Shown here: positions 10,001 to 16,984 of the stretch, in pieces
How positions within the stretch are numbered: position 1 is the first letter of the stretch
Layout of the letters: the number at the start of each line of letters is the position of its first letter
DNA from: an uncultured Ruminococcus sp.
GTDB taxonomy: Bacteria; Bacillota; Clostridia; Oscillospirales; Ruminococcaceae
Length of the DNA: 63,956 bases
Direction of reading: 5' to 3'
Assembly (NCBI GenBank): GCA_902787825.1
Contig: CADAHS010000012.1
Span: forward strand, 1-63,956
Position numbers and translations under genes: made by a program
Notes under the pieces: model-generated
The model's database searches: none
Seen by the model: the letters and a program-made list of their open reading frames with translations, nothing else
What the model was told of the DNA's origin: nothing

Positions 10001-11054
10001 AACTCTTGTGATCTCCTCTTGTGATCTCGACCTTGTAGCCGATCGACTCCATTCGCCTTTCAAGGTCCTCTCTTCCGTTTTTCGCCTCAACGTCAGTACC
10101 TGTTTTGTTGTTGTAAAGCAGATAGTTCTTTCTCACATTCATCGGCGAAAGATTCGGCATAATTACGTTTGCACCTGCAAGCACTCCCTTTTCCCTGCCG
10201 TCAGGTCGGATAGTTCCCAACGCCGTAGTTGCCGGGATAAGGCAATCCGGCAGCATAAGCCTGCAAAGACTAATCAGAAACAGCGTCAGCTCATAGCTGC
10301 CTGCGGGCTTGTCACCAAACGGGGTGTCCTTGTGCGAAAGAAACGGTCCTATTCCTATCATCTCAGGCTTGAATCGTTCAATAAAAAGCATATCCCGTGC
10401 AAGGTCCTCCACCGTCTGAAACGGCGAACCCACCATCATTCCGCAGCCCGTCTGAAAGCCTATCTCATGCAGCATTTCAAGGCAGTCCATTCTGTGCCGC
10501 CACGACATCTCGCCCGGGTGAAGCTTTTTGTAATGCTCCTCACTCGCCGTCTCGTGACGCAGAAGATACCTGTCTGCACCGGCATCAAATAAACGCTTGT
10601 AGTCCTCATATTCCAGCTCACCCACCGAAAGCGTCACCGCACAGTCAGGGTGAGCTTTTTTTATGTCACAAACCACCTCGCAAAGCTTGTCCGTGGTGTA
10701 GCTTTTGTCCTCACCGCTTTGCAGTACAAATGTACGGAAACCGTACTCATATCCAGCATCACAGCATTCAAGGATCTGCTGCTTTGTGAGCCTGTAACGT
10801 TCACAGTTTGCGTTTGACTTTCGTATGCCGCAATAGTAGCAGTCGTTTTTGCAGACGTTTGAAAATTCGACTATCCCGCGGATAAAAATGCTTTTGCTGA
10901 AGTTTGCGATCGCTGCCTCACGACCCTTTTGTGCCGCATATTCCCTGTCCTCATCGGTATAGCTTTCAAACAGCTGTACCCACTGTTCACGTTCAAGATG
11001 TCTTTGCTTTTCAAGAATATCAATAAGTTGCTTGTTGTTCATATCATCACTCAC
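9975..11054 (-). CDS. hydE: [FeFe]-hydrogenase maturase HydE (radical SAM)
   Basis: HydE is a radical SAM enzyme that, in [FeFe]-hydrogenase maturation, processes the HydG product toward the diiron subcluster loaded on HydF. The 359-residue product has the CX3CX2C motif CKNDCYYC followed by GIRKSN and ERYRLT, a HydE signature, and the barrel strands of the family. It overlaps hydF by 4 bases and nifH-like A by 26. HydG is not in the window. In this setting HydE may act on a cofactor for the nitrogenase-like proteins instead of, or as well as, the H-cluster; that is inference. Confidence 0.92.
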   Translation of the reverse strand: MSDDMNNKQLIDILEKQRHLEREQWVQLFESYTDEDREYAAQKGREAAIANFSKSIFIRGIVEFSNVCKNDCYYCGIRKSNANCERYRLTKQQILECCDAGYEYGFRTFVLQSGEDKSYTTDKLCEVVCDIKKAHPDCAVTLSVGELEYEDYKRLFDAGADRYLLRHETASEEHYKKLHPGEMSWRHRMDCLEMLHEIGFQTGCGMMVGSPFQTVEDLARDMLFIERFKPEMIGIGPFLSHKDTPFGDKPAGSYELTLFLISLCRLMLPDCLIPATTALGTIRPDGREKGVLAGANVIMPNLSPMNVRKNYLLYNNKTGTDVEAKNGREDLERRMESIGYKVEITRGDHKSYDKDSSLR

Positions 11055-12247
11055 AGTTTGTCATAAAGGTGTGGAAAGATCTGCACACTTCTTTTGAGTA
11101 TCCCTGTCATGTATGCTATCGCCACGCCGTAGTTTGTGAACGCCACACCCTGATCCACAGCACATTTCATTCGGTAGGTCATCTCTCTTGGTGTAAGCAT
11201 ACAGCCGCCGCAGTGAACGACCAGTGCGTAAGGCGAGAGATCGTCGGGGAACTCTCTGCCCGAGGTGAAGCATAGCTCGATGTCCTTTCCCGTGTGTTTT
11301 CTCAGCCAGTTGGGTATCTTGACCGTTCCGATATCGTTGCACTGTCTGTGGTGAGTGCAGCCCTCAGAGATGAGCACCTTGTCGCCGTCTTTGAGCTTGT
11401 CTATCGCAACTGCACCGTCAACGGCGGTGTCCAGAAAGCCCTTGTATCTTGCCATAAGAATAGAGAAAGATGTCAGCATCACGTCCTGCGGTGTCTGCCT
11501 GTCTGCGCTTGCAAACGCCTGACTGTCCGTGATAACAAGTGCCGGCTTTGTTCCAAGCGCACTCAGCGTGTCGCTCAGCTCCGTGTCCTTGACAACCACC
11601 GCACACGCATCAGCTTCAAGAATATCCCTTATGGTCTGCTGCTGAGGAAGTATCAGTCTTCCCTTTGGTGCTGCCTCGTCTATCGGCACAACAAGCACCA
11701 CAAGATCGTTTCGCTTGAGCTTGTCGCCGATGATACGCACATTCTGCTCAGGCAGCTTTGCGATCGCAGCGATACGCTCCTTCAGCTCATAAATGCCCTC
11801 GCCTGTTCTGGCATTGACCACGACCTCGCCGTCAGATGCATTCTTATCAGCATTGTCGTCCTTGATATTCTTTGCAATGATATACGGGATCTTTTTCTTT
11901 TCAAACAGCCCGACAAGTTCTCTTTCGCAATCGCCCATTCCGACCGTGTTATCTGTGACCAGCACCGCACAGTCAGTCCTGTTCAGAGCATTTGTCGTGC
12001 TTTTCACACGCATCTCGCCAAGCATTCCCTCATCGTCATATCCTGCCGTGTCAATTATTACAACAGGTCCGACAGGCAAAAGCTCCATAGTCTTGTACAC
12101 AGGATCGGTCGTCGTTCCCGGCACATCAGATACAAGCGACAGCTGCTGACCCGTCACAGCATTCACCACGCTTGATTTGCCGGCATTGCGCCTGCCGAAA
12201 AAACCTATATGAACTCTCTCGGCCGCAGGAGTATCGTTCATTCCCAT
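11051..12247 (-). CDS. hydF: [FeFe]-hydrogenase maturation GTPase HydF
   Basis: HydF is the GTPase scaffold on which the [2Fe] subcluster is completed before transfer to HydA. The 398-residue protein has a TrmE/Era-like G domain (GRRNAGKSS, then PGTTTDP and DTAGYD) and a C-terminal Fe-S domain with CTHH near residue 294 and HCGGC about 50 residues later, the CxH...HCxxC pattern of the family. Start at 12247 has GAGGTG eight bases upstream; a second ATG two codons later is possible. It is the first enzyme gene after the structured leader and begins the overlapping gene run. Confidence 0.94.
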   Translation of the reverse strand: MGMNDTPAAERVHIGFFGRRNAGKSSVVNAVTGQQLSLVSDVPGTTTDPVYKTMELLPVGPVVIIDTAGYDDEGMLGEMRVKSTTNALNRTDCAVLVTDNTVGMGDCERELVGLFEKKKIPYIIAKNIKDDNADKNASDGEVVVNARTGEGIYELKERIAAIAKLPEQNVRIIGDKLKRNDLVVLVVPIDEAAPKGRLILPQQQTIRDILEADACAVVVKDTELSDTLSALGTKPALVITDSQAFASADRQTPQDVMLTSFSILMARYKGFLDTAVDGAVAIDKLKDGDKVLISEGCTHHRQCNDIGTVKIPNWLRKHTGKDIELCFTSGREFPDDLSPYALVVHCGGCMLTPREMTYRMKCAVDQGVAFTNYGVAIAYMTGILKRSVQIFPHLYDKL

Positions 12248-12403
12248 AGCAGGATCACCTCTTTCTCACAAATAAAAAAACAGTCTATCCCGACGGATAA
12301 ACTGATCCACTTCAAGCCATACCGCACCCTTGCGGACAGCCTTTTTGTTTACCAAGCTTTCGCCTCAATCAAATTTCAGCGTCAGGAGATAATTTAAAAA
12401 TAT
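12248..12403 (-). promoter_or_regulatory. Structured leader before hydF (possible attenuator)
   Basis: The 156 bases between the TM1266-type gene and hydF can form, on the minus strand, a GNRA-capped stem (12354-12365), a five-pair CCGCA/TGCGG hairpin (12322-12335), and a terminator-like hairpin followed by seven T (12274-12304). A short GGAT/ATCC stem (12295-12308) shares bases with that terminator and would exclude it. This layout fits transcription attenuation controlled by a ligand or protein, but I do not recognise a known riboswitch class. Confidence 0.5.
12274..12304 (-). terminator. Intrinsic terminator-like hairpin in the hydF leader
   Basis: A ten-pair stem with one G-U pair and a GTCG loop (CAGTTTATCC / GGATAGACTG) is followed directly by seven T on the minus strand. 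It lies between the regulator gene and hydF, so termination here would uncouple the regulator from the enzymes. Confidence 0.65.
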
Positions 12404-12655
12404 TCATTTTTTGTTCGCCGAATAAAGTGTTTTCGCAGTCACACCGTTCAGCCTGCCGATCTTTCCCCCAAGAGAATTGATCTTGTCCTGCGGCGCATCT
12501 ATCGCAACGCTGATGACATTTACACCCTTTTCTCTGTACGGAACACCCATTCTTCCAATAATGTACTCACGGTATTCGTGAAGAATGGTATTGATCTGTT
12601 CGGCAGAATCGAAATCTTCAGTGATGAGTGCAAGCACAGCAACTCTGTTTTCCAT
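12404..12655 (-). CDS. TM1266-family putative iron-only hydrogenase regulator
   Basis: An 83-residue ferredoxin-like (ACT-type) protein of the family often called iron-only hydrogenase system regulator (TM1266). The N-terminal VAVLALITED, the IGRMGVPYREKGVNVISVAIDAP segment split by the family pattern, and the NSLGGKIGRLNGV C-terminus fit well. GGAGG lies six bases before the ATG. It is the first gene after a strong promoter and precedes hydF, the usual neighbourhood. Its biochemical role is not established; ligand sensing or control of the downstream genes is plausible. Confidence 0.85.
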   Translation of the reverse strand: MENRVAVLALITEDFDSAEQINTILHEYREYIIGRMGVPYREKGVNVISVAIDAPQDKINSLGGKIGRLNGVTAKTLYSANKK

Positions 12656-12702
12656 TTTCAGCCTCCGATCTAAAGAAAAACCGCAATGATCTTTCTGTTC
12701 AT

Positions 12703-12731
12703 ATCATACCACATTTGTGCCCATTTGTCAA
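12703..12731 (-). promoter_or_regulatory. Sigma-A promoter of the hyd/nif-like/hyp operon
   Basis: On the minus strand a perfect TTGACA (12726-12731) and TATGAT (12703-12708) are separated by exactly 17 bases. No other comparable promoter is apparent inside the operon, so the 12 genes down to hypD are probably one transcript modulated by the leader hairpin. Confidence 0.85.
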
Positions 12732-12777
12732 CCGCACCTCAAGCTCCGCAAAATATTCGTTCAAAGCAAAAAGCGAT

Positions 12778-12806
12778 GTATACACCCGAACAAAATGGCA
12801 ATACTT
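12778..12806 (+). promoter_or_regulatory. Sigma-F-like promoter of sigG
   Basis: GTATA (12778-12782) and GGCAATACTT (12797-12806) with a 14-base gap match the Bacillus sigma-F consensus (GYWTA, about 15 bases, GGNNANAMTR) at all but the last position. In Bacillus sigG is transcribed by sigma-F, so the match makes biological sense. Confidence 0.55.
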
Positions 12807-12847
12807 TAATCAGGAGGTGTTTACATAATCTTGACGGGGTGATGTAA

Positions 12848-13618
12848 ATGCAGTACAATAAGGTAGAGATAAGCGGCGTGAACACAAACGATCTGACAGT
12901 CCTGAGCGAGCAGCAGAAGCTTGAGCTTCTGAAGCGTACAAGACAGGGCGACAAAAAAGCACGGGAAGAGCTTATAAAAGGCAACCTCAGACTGGTTCTG
13001 AGTGTGCTTCAGAGGTTCACCGGCAGAAACGAAAATGCCGATGATCTTTTTCAGGTCGGCGTGGTCGGACTTATAAAAGCCATAGATAATTTCGATCCCA
13101 AATTCGAGGTAAAGTTCTCCTCCTATGCCCACCCGATGATCGCAGGCGAGGTGCGCCGCTACCTGCGTGATTTCCAGCCTGTTCGTGTAAGCCGTTCGCT
13201 GAGGGATCTTGCGTACAGGTCAATGGTGGCAAAGCAGAAGCTGACCGAAAAGCTCAAACGTGAGCCGACCGCATCTGAGATCGCCGAGGAAACCGGCGAG
13301 GACCGCTGTGATATCGTTACCGCAATGGAATCTGTCAGCGAGCCTGTGTCGCTGTATGAACCCGTGTATTCCGAAGCGGGTGACACGCTTTATGTCGTTG
13401 ACCAGCTCAAAGATACCTGTGATGACAAAACGTGGCTGGACGAGCTTTCGGTCAAGGAAGCGATCGCCTCTCTCCTGCCAAGGGAGAAAAAGATCCTCTA
13501 CCTCAGGTTTTTCAAAGGCAAAACTCAGGTCGAGGTCGCAAAACAGATCGGCATCTCCCAGGCACAGGTCTCTCGCCTTGAAAAAGGCGCACTCGACAGA
13601 ATAAAGGCGCAGTTCTGA
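12848..13618 (+). CDS. sigG: Forespore sigma factor SigG
   Basis: Sigma-G directs late gene expression in the forespore. The 256-residue product has the typical N-terminal NKVEISGVNT, region 2 (NLRLVLSVLQRF, DDLFQVG, FSSYA), an RRYLRD linker, RVSRSLRDLAY in region 3 and the region 4 helix-turn-helix (GKTQVEVAKQIGISQAQVSR). A good AGGAGG lies 30 bases upstream, but the closer GGGGTG is probably the functional site; two minimal ORFs (TTG ACG GGG TGA and ATG TAA) sit between. It faces away from the hyd operon. sigE and spoIIGA are not adjacent. Confidence 0.93.
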   Translation: MQYNKVEISGVNTNDLTVLSEQQKLELLKRTRQGDKKAREELIKGNLRLVLSVLQRFTGRNENADDLFQVGVVGLIKAIDNFDPKFEVKFSSYAHPMIAGEVRRYLRDFQPVRVSRSLRDLAYRSMVAKQKLTEKLKREPTASEIAEETGEDRCDIVTAMESVSEPVSLYEPVYSEAGDTLYVVDQLKDTCDDKTWLDELSVKEAIASLLPREKKILYLRFFKGKTQVEVAKQIGISQAQVSRLEKGALDRIKAQF

Positions 13619-13813
13619 CACCGCCCCGGAAAGCCCGGAATTTTTCGACTCAAACCGACTCTTTGTGAACGTTTGATAAATAATATATTTATTTGATATA
13701 TACAAATTATAAACATATCGAAATAATTAAAATCATATACAGTAAAAATGGTACAATAAAATGAGGACTCTGAAAAGGGTCCTTCACCTCATGACATAAA
13801 GGAACAGACATAT

Positions 13814-14608
13814 ATGAGCACGATAATGATCGCACAGGATTACGAGGGTCAGCACGCCTTGCTTGAAGCACAGCTGCGATCGGCCGGGATCGGATTCAAC
13901 GTGTGTAATAATACAGAAATTGACCTTAGCATCAGCACGATCAGATTTAAGCCCGATATCATAATACTCAACGCCAGCAGACTCGGCTTTCAGGCGGTAA
14001 AAGCAATATATGATGAGGCAGTGCGTGAAACGCAGCCGGTAGAGTTTGTGAACCTGTACACTTATGAAGATCAGCAGGAGCTGAAAATGCTGACAGAACT
14101 CGGTATAGAGCACAATTATCCCATTCCCTACGACCCTGTAAAAATAGTAAGCTTTCTTGAAGGCCTGCGAAACTCAGCACCGATAAGCCTTGAAGATTTT
14201 ATCCAAAGGATCTCTGACAGGATCGACAGCTTCATGAGTGCGCTTAACCCCTCAAAAAGGCAAAGAGGCAACATCTACATAAGAGAAGCCGTGCTGATAC
14301 TGCTTTTTGAAAACAGATTCAAAGCAAGCTTTCACAGCAATATCTTCCCACGCATCGCCGCAAAGTATTCCACTACGCCCAGAAGTGTCGAACATTCAAT
14401 AAGGATCGCCATCAACAGCTGCTGGGAATCGCAAAGCAAGTCCAGAATCATCGAGCTTATTGGATCGCCCGTGTCCGACTGCAAACGCCCATCAAGCTGC
14501 ACCTTCATCAGTGCGCTTGCCCAGCACTTTATCCGTGACAACGGAAAATACTTCGACCTTTTTCAGGTACAGATAACGAATAGTACATGCAAGCAGCTGC
14601 ATATATAG
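13814..14608 (+). CDS. Spo0A-like transcription factor with degenerate receiver
   Basis: The C-terminal half (about 135-260) matches the Spo0A DNA-binding domain: YIREAVLILLFEN, IAAKYSTTPRSVEHSIR and CWESQS. The N-terminal domain has receiver-like size and hydrophobic strands but lacks key residues: the phosphoacceptor Asp is Asn53 (IIILNAS), the acid pair is reduced to one Asp (Asp9, after Gln8), and the conserved Thr and Lys are gone. Thus it cannot be activated by the usual phosphorelay. It could be a constitutive or ligand-controlled paralogue, or this lineage's only Spo0A. It lies between sigG and ylmC, a sporulation neighbourhood. Confidence 0.85.
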   Translation: MSTIMIAQDYEGQHALLEAQLRSAGIGFNVCNNTEIDLSISTIRFKPDIIILNASRLGFQAVKAIYDEAVRETQPVEFVNLYTYEDQQELKMLTELGIEHNYPIPYDPVKIVSFLEGLRNSAPISLEDFIQRISDRIDSFMSALNPSKRQRGNIYIREAVLILLFENRFKASFHSNIFPRIAAKYSTTPRSVEHSIRIAINSCWESQSKSRIIELIGSPVSDCKRPSSCTFISALAQHFIRDNGKYFDLFQVQITNSTCKQLHI

Positions 14609-14626
14609 TTCTCGGAGGTGAGAACT

Positions 14627-14917
14627 GTGATATGCAGCTTTTCAGGTATTCGCAACAAGGAAGTGGTCGATCTCAGGACAGGTCTGAAGATCGGTTTTGT
14701 CGATGACATCGAGCTGGATACGGTATCGGGAAAGATCGTCTCGCTCATCGTCTACGGCAAGCCCCGTGCGCTCGGTCTTATGGGACGTGATGAGGATATC
14801 GTCATCAAATGCAGCGACATCGAACTAATCGGCGAAGATACGATACTTGTGAATTTTGAGCAAAAGTCAATTTCCACAAAAACAAAGAGCTACCTTGTCG
14901 AAAATTTGTTGAAATGA
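14627..14917 (+). CDS. YlmC/YmxH family PRC-barrel sporulation protein
   Basis: A 96-residue PRC-barrel protein of the YlmC/YmxH family, commonly found beside sigG in Clostridia. The sequence shows IRNKEVVDLRTG, GFVDDIELD and the EDIVIKCSDIELIGEDTILV pattern of the family. I choose the GTG at 14627, which has GGAGGTG six bases upstream; another GTG at 14618 overlaps that site. Its role in sporulation is not well understood. Its 3' end contains the sequence TTGTCGAA, which resembles a Spo0A box. Confidence 0.85.
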   Translation: MICSFSGIRNKEVVDLRTGLKIGFVDDIELDTVSGKIVSLIVYGKPRALGLMGRDEDIVIKCSDIELIGEDTILVNFEQKSISTKTKSYLVENLLK

Positions 14918-14932
14918 CGAAAGCGAAAAAGC

Positions 14933-14961
14933 TTGCAATAAAGGCGAAAATATGGTATAAT
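14933..14961 (+). promoter_or_regulatory. Promoter of rpsB-tsf
   Basis: TTGCAA (14933-14938) and TATAAT (14956-14961) are 17 bases apart. They lie about 130 bases before rpsB, leaving a long leader. Confidence 0.8.
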
Positions 14962-14967
14962 ATTAAA

Positions 14968-15075
14968 GCAATTCGCACGGATACGTTTTTGCCGTTGGTC
15001 CCGTAAAAGCTCGGGTGAAGGCAAGCCAAACGATCCGGAGGAAATAAGCACGCCAAAAGGCGAAAAAAAAACCAA
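14968..15075 (+). promoter_or_regulatory. rpsB 5' leader, probably structured
   Basis: The leader can form a CCCG(TAAAAG)CTCGGG hairpin around 15000-15017, enclosed by a TTGCC/GGCAA pairing, with GTTGG and CCAAAC able to pair nearby. Ribosomal protein S2 often represses its own mRNA through such leaders. I cannot confirm the family by eye. Confidence 0.4.
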
Positions 15076-15091
15076 ACAGGAGGTTACTACA

Positions 15092-15841
15092 ATGGGAGTA
15101 GTATCAATGAAGCAGCTTCTTGAAGCTGGCGTACACTTTGGTCACCAGACAAGAAGATGGAACCCGAAAATGGCACCGTACATTTTCACAGAAAGAAACG
15201 GCATTTACATCATCGACCTTCAGAAGACAGTAAAGAAGCTTGAAGAAGCTTATATGTTCATTCGTGACGTAGCTGCTGAAGGCGGCGAGGTACTTTTCGT
15301 AGGTACCAAGAAGCAGGCTGGCGATTCCGTAAAGGAAGAAGCTACAAGAGCTGACGCACACTATGTAAACGCAAGATGGCTCGGCGGTATGATGACAAAC
15401 TTCAAGACCATCCAGCAGCGTATCAAGAGACTTGAGCAGCTCAACAAGATGGAAGAGGACGGCACATTCGATCTTCTGCCTAAGAAGGAAGTTACAAAGC
15501 TCAAGCTGGAAATAGACAAGCTTGAAAAGTTCCTCGGCGGTATCAAGAACATGAAGAAGCTGCCTGGCGCACTTTTCGTTGTTGACCCAAGAAAGGAAAA
15601 GATCGCCGTAGCTGAGGCTAAGAAGCTCGGTATCCCCGTAGTTGCTATCGTAGATACAAACTGCGATCCTGATGACGTTGATTACGTTATCCCCGGCAAC
15701 GACGACGCTATCAGAGCTGTAAAGCTTATCGCAGGCTGCATGGCTAACGCTATCATCGAGGGCAGACAGGGCGAGGACGCCGCTGCAAGCGATGAGGAGA
15801 CCGAAAAGGTCGAAGAGGCAGAGGAAGAGACTGCTGAATAA
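15092..15841 (+). CDS. rpsB: 30S ribosomal protein S2
   Basis: A 249-residue S2 with the diagnostic [14 protein letters not shown] start, [24 protein letters not shown] and DPRKEKIAV motifs, and an acidic Glu-rich tail usual in Clostridia. AGGAGG lies eight bases before the ATG. It is followed by tsf after an intergenic terminator-like hairpin, the conserved rpsB-tsf arrangement. S2 bridges head and body of the 30S subunit. Codon use is strongly biased toward preferred codons, as expected of a highly expressed gene. Confidence 0.98.
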   Translation: MGVVSMKQLLEAGVHFGHQTRRWNPKMAPYIFTERNGIYIIDLQKTVKKLEEAYMFIRDVAAEGGEVLFVGTKKQAGDSVKEEATRADAHYVNARWLGGMMTNFKTIQQRIKRLEQLNKMEEDGTFDLLPKKEVTKLKLEIDKLEKFLGGIKNMKKLPGALFVVDPRKEKIAVAEAKKLGIPVVAIVDTNCDPDDVDYVIPGNDDAIRAVKLIAGCMANAIIEGRQGEDAAASDEETEKVEEAEEETAE

Positions 15842-15854
15842 TCAATGACAATTT

Positions 15855-15895
15855 ACAAGGCAGATAAGTTTAAGGATTTGTCTGCCTTGTTTTTA
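15855..15895 (+). terminator. Hairpin between rpsB and tsf
   Basis: ACAAGGCAGA and TCTGCCTTGT form a perfect ten-pair stem followed by a T run. It would partly end transcription after rpsB and lower tsf relative to rpsB. Confidence 0.75.
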
Positions 15896-15921
15896 CGAAT
15901 AATGAAACGGAGGAAATATAA

Positions 15922-16842
15922 ATGGGTAAGGTATCTGTACAGGAGATCAAAGAGCTTATGACAGCAACAGGCGTAGGCATGATGGACTGCAAGAAGGCTC
16001 TTGTTGAAACAGACGGCGATATGGAAAAGGCAATACTCGTTCTTCGTGAGAAGGGTCTTGCTACTCAGGCTAAGAAAAGCGGCAGAGTTGCTGCAGAGGG
16101 TATCTGCACAGCTGTTGTTGAGGGCAACGTAGGCTGCGTTCTCGAGGTAAACATCGAGACAGACTTCGCTGCAAACAATCAGGAGTTCAAGGATTTCGTT
16201 GCTGCTACTGCAAAGACTGTTATCGAGCAGAACCCTGCTGATGTTGAGGCTCTCAAGGCTTGCAAGATCGCAGGCGGCGACACAACTGTTGAAGAGGCTC
16301 TTCAGAACCTGTTCATCAAGATCAGAGAGAACATGGTCATCAGACGTTTCAAGAGACTTGAGGGTATCCTCGTTCCTTACGTTCACGGCGGCGGAAGCAT
16401 CGCTGTTATCGTAAAGCTTGATTCTGACATCGCAGCTGACAACGCTGATCTGCTTGCAGCAGGTAAGGACTGCGCACTTCAGGTCGCAGCTATGAACCCA
16501 TCCTACCTCAACAGAGCAGCCGTTCCTGCTGACGCTCTTGAGGAAGAGAAGAAGATCCAGCTCGCACAGATGGCTGACGATCCTAAGATGGCTAACAAGC
16601 CTGAGCAGGTAAAGATCAAGATCATCGAGGGCAAGCTCGGCAAGTTCTATTCAGAGAATTGCCTGCTTGAACAGGCTTTCGTCAAGGACGACAAGCAGAC
16701 TGTCGGCGCTTATGTTGACAGCGTAGCAAAGAAGCTTGGCGGAAAGATCGACGTTGTAGAGTACGTTCGTTTTGAGCGCGGCGAAGGCGTTGAGAAGAAG
16801 GAAGATAACTTCGCTGACGAAGTTGCTTCAATGATCAAGTAA
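15922..16842 (+). CDS. tsf: Elongation factor Ts
   Basis: EF-Ts exchanges GDP for GTP on EF-Tu. The 306-residue protein carries the N-terminal signature TGVGMMDCKKAL, ETDFAANN (residues about 73-80), the coiled-coil region and the C-terminal VARFERGEG-type motif (VRFERGEGVEKKEDNF). Length is normal for full-size EF-Ts. GGAGG lies close upstream. It is transcribed with rpsB and ends before a clear terminator. Confidence 0.98.
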   Translation: MGKVSVQEIKELMTATGVGMMDCKKALVETDGDMEKAILVLREKGLATQAKKSGRVAAEGICTAVVEGNVGCVLEVNIETDFAANNQEFKDFVAATAKTVIEQNPADVEALKACKIAGGDTTVEEALQNLFIKIRENMVIRRFKRLEGILVPYVHGGGSIAVIVKLDSDIAADNADLLAAGKDCALQVAAMNPSYLNRAAVPADALEEEKKIQLAQMADDPKMANKPEQVKIKIIEGKLGKFYSENCLLEQAFVKDDKQTVGAYVDSVAKKLGGKIDVVEYVRFERGEGVEKKEDNFADEVASMIK

Positions 16843-16860
16843 TTCAGAACTTATCAAAAA

Positions 16861-16890
16861 GGCTGGTACTGAATGTGCCAGTCTTTTTCC
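16861..16890 (+). terminator. Terminator of tsf
   Basis: GGCTGGTAC and GTGCCAGTC pair with two G-U pairs, followed by TTTTTCCTTTTTT. Confidence 0.8.
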
Positions 16891-16924
16891 TTTTTTGTGC
16901 TAATACTAAATAATTATGTTATAA

Positions 16925-16953
16925 TTGACAAATACGAAATATTATTGTATAAT
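16925..16953 (+). promoter_or_regulatory. Promoter of the GIY-YIG protein gene
   Basis: TTGACA (16925-16930), 17 bases, TATAAT (16948-16953), in very AT-rich DNA. Confidence 0.8.
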
Positions 16954-16984
16954 TGTATAAATTAAAACGATTGGGGGTTTATTC

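Noticed and set aside
12248-12403. c-di-GMP, molybdenum cofactor or T-box riboswitch before hydF
   Set aside because: The GNRA hairpin and CCGCA stem invite these ideas, but the conserved core motifs of these classes are not present.
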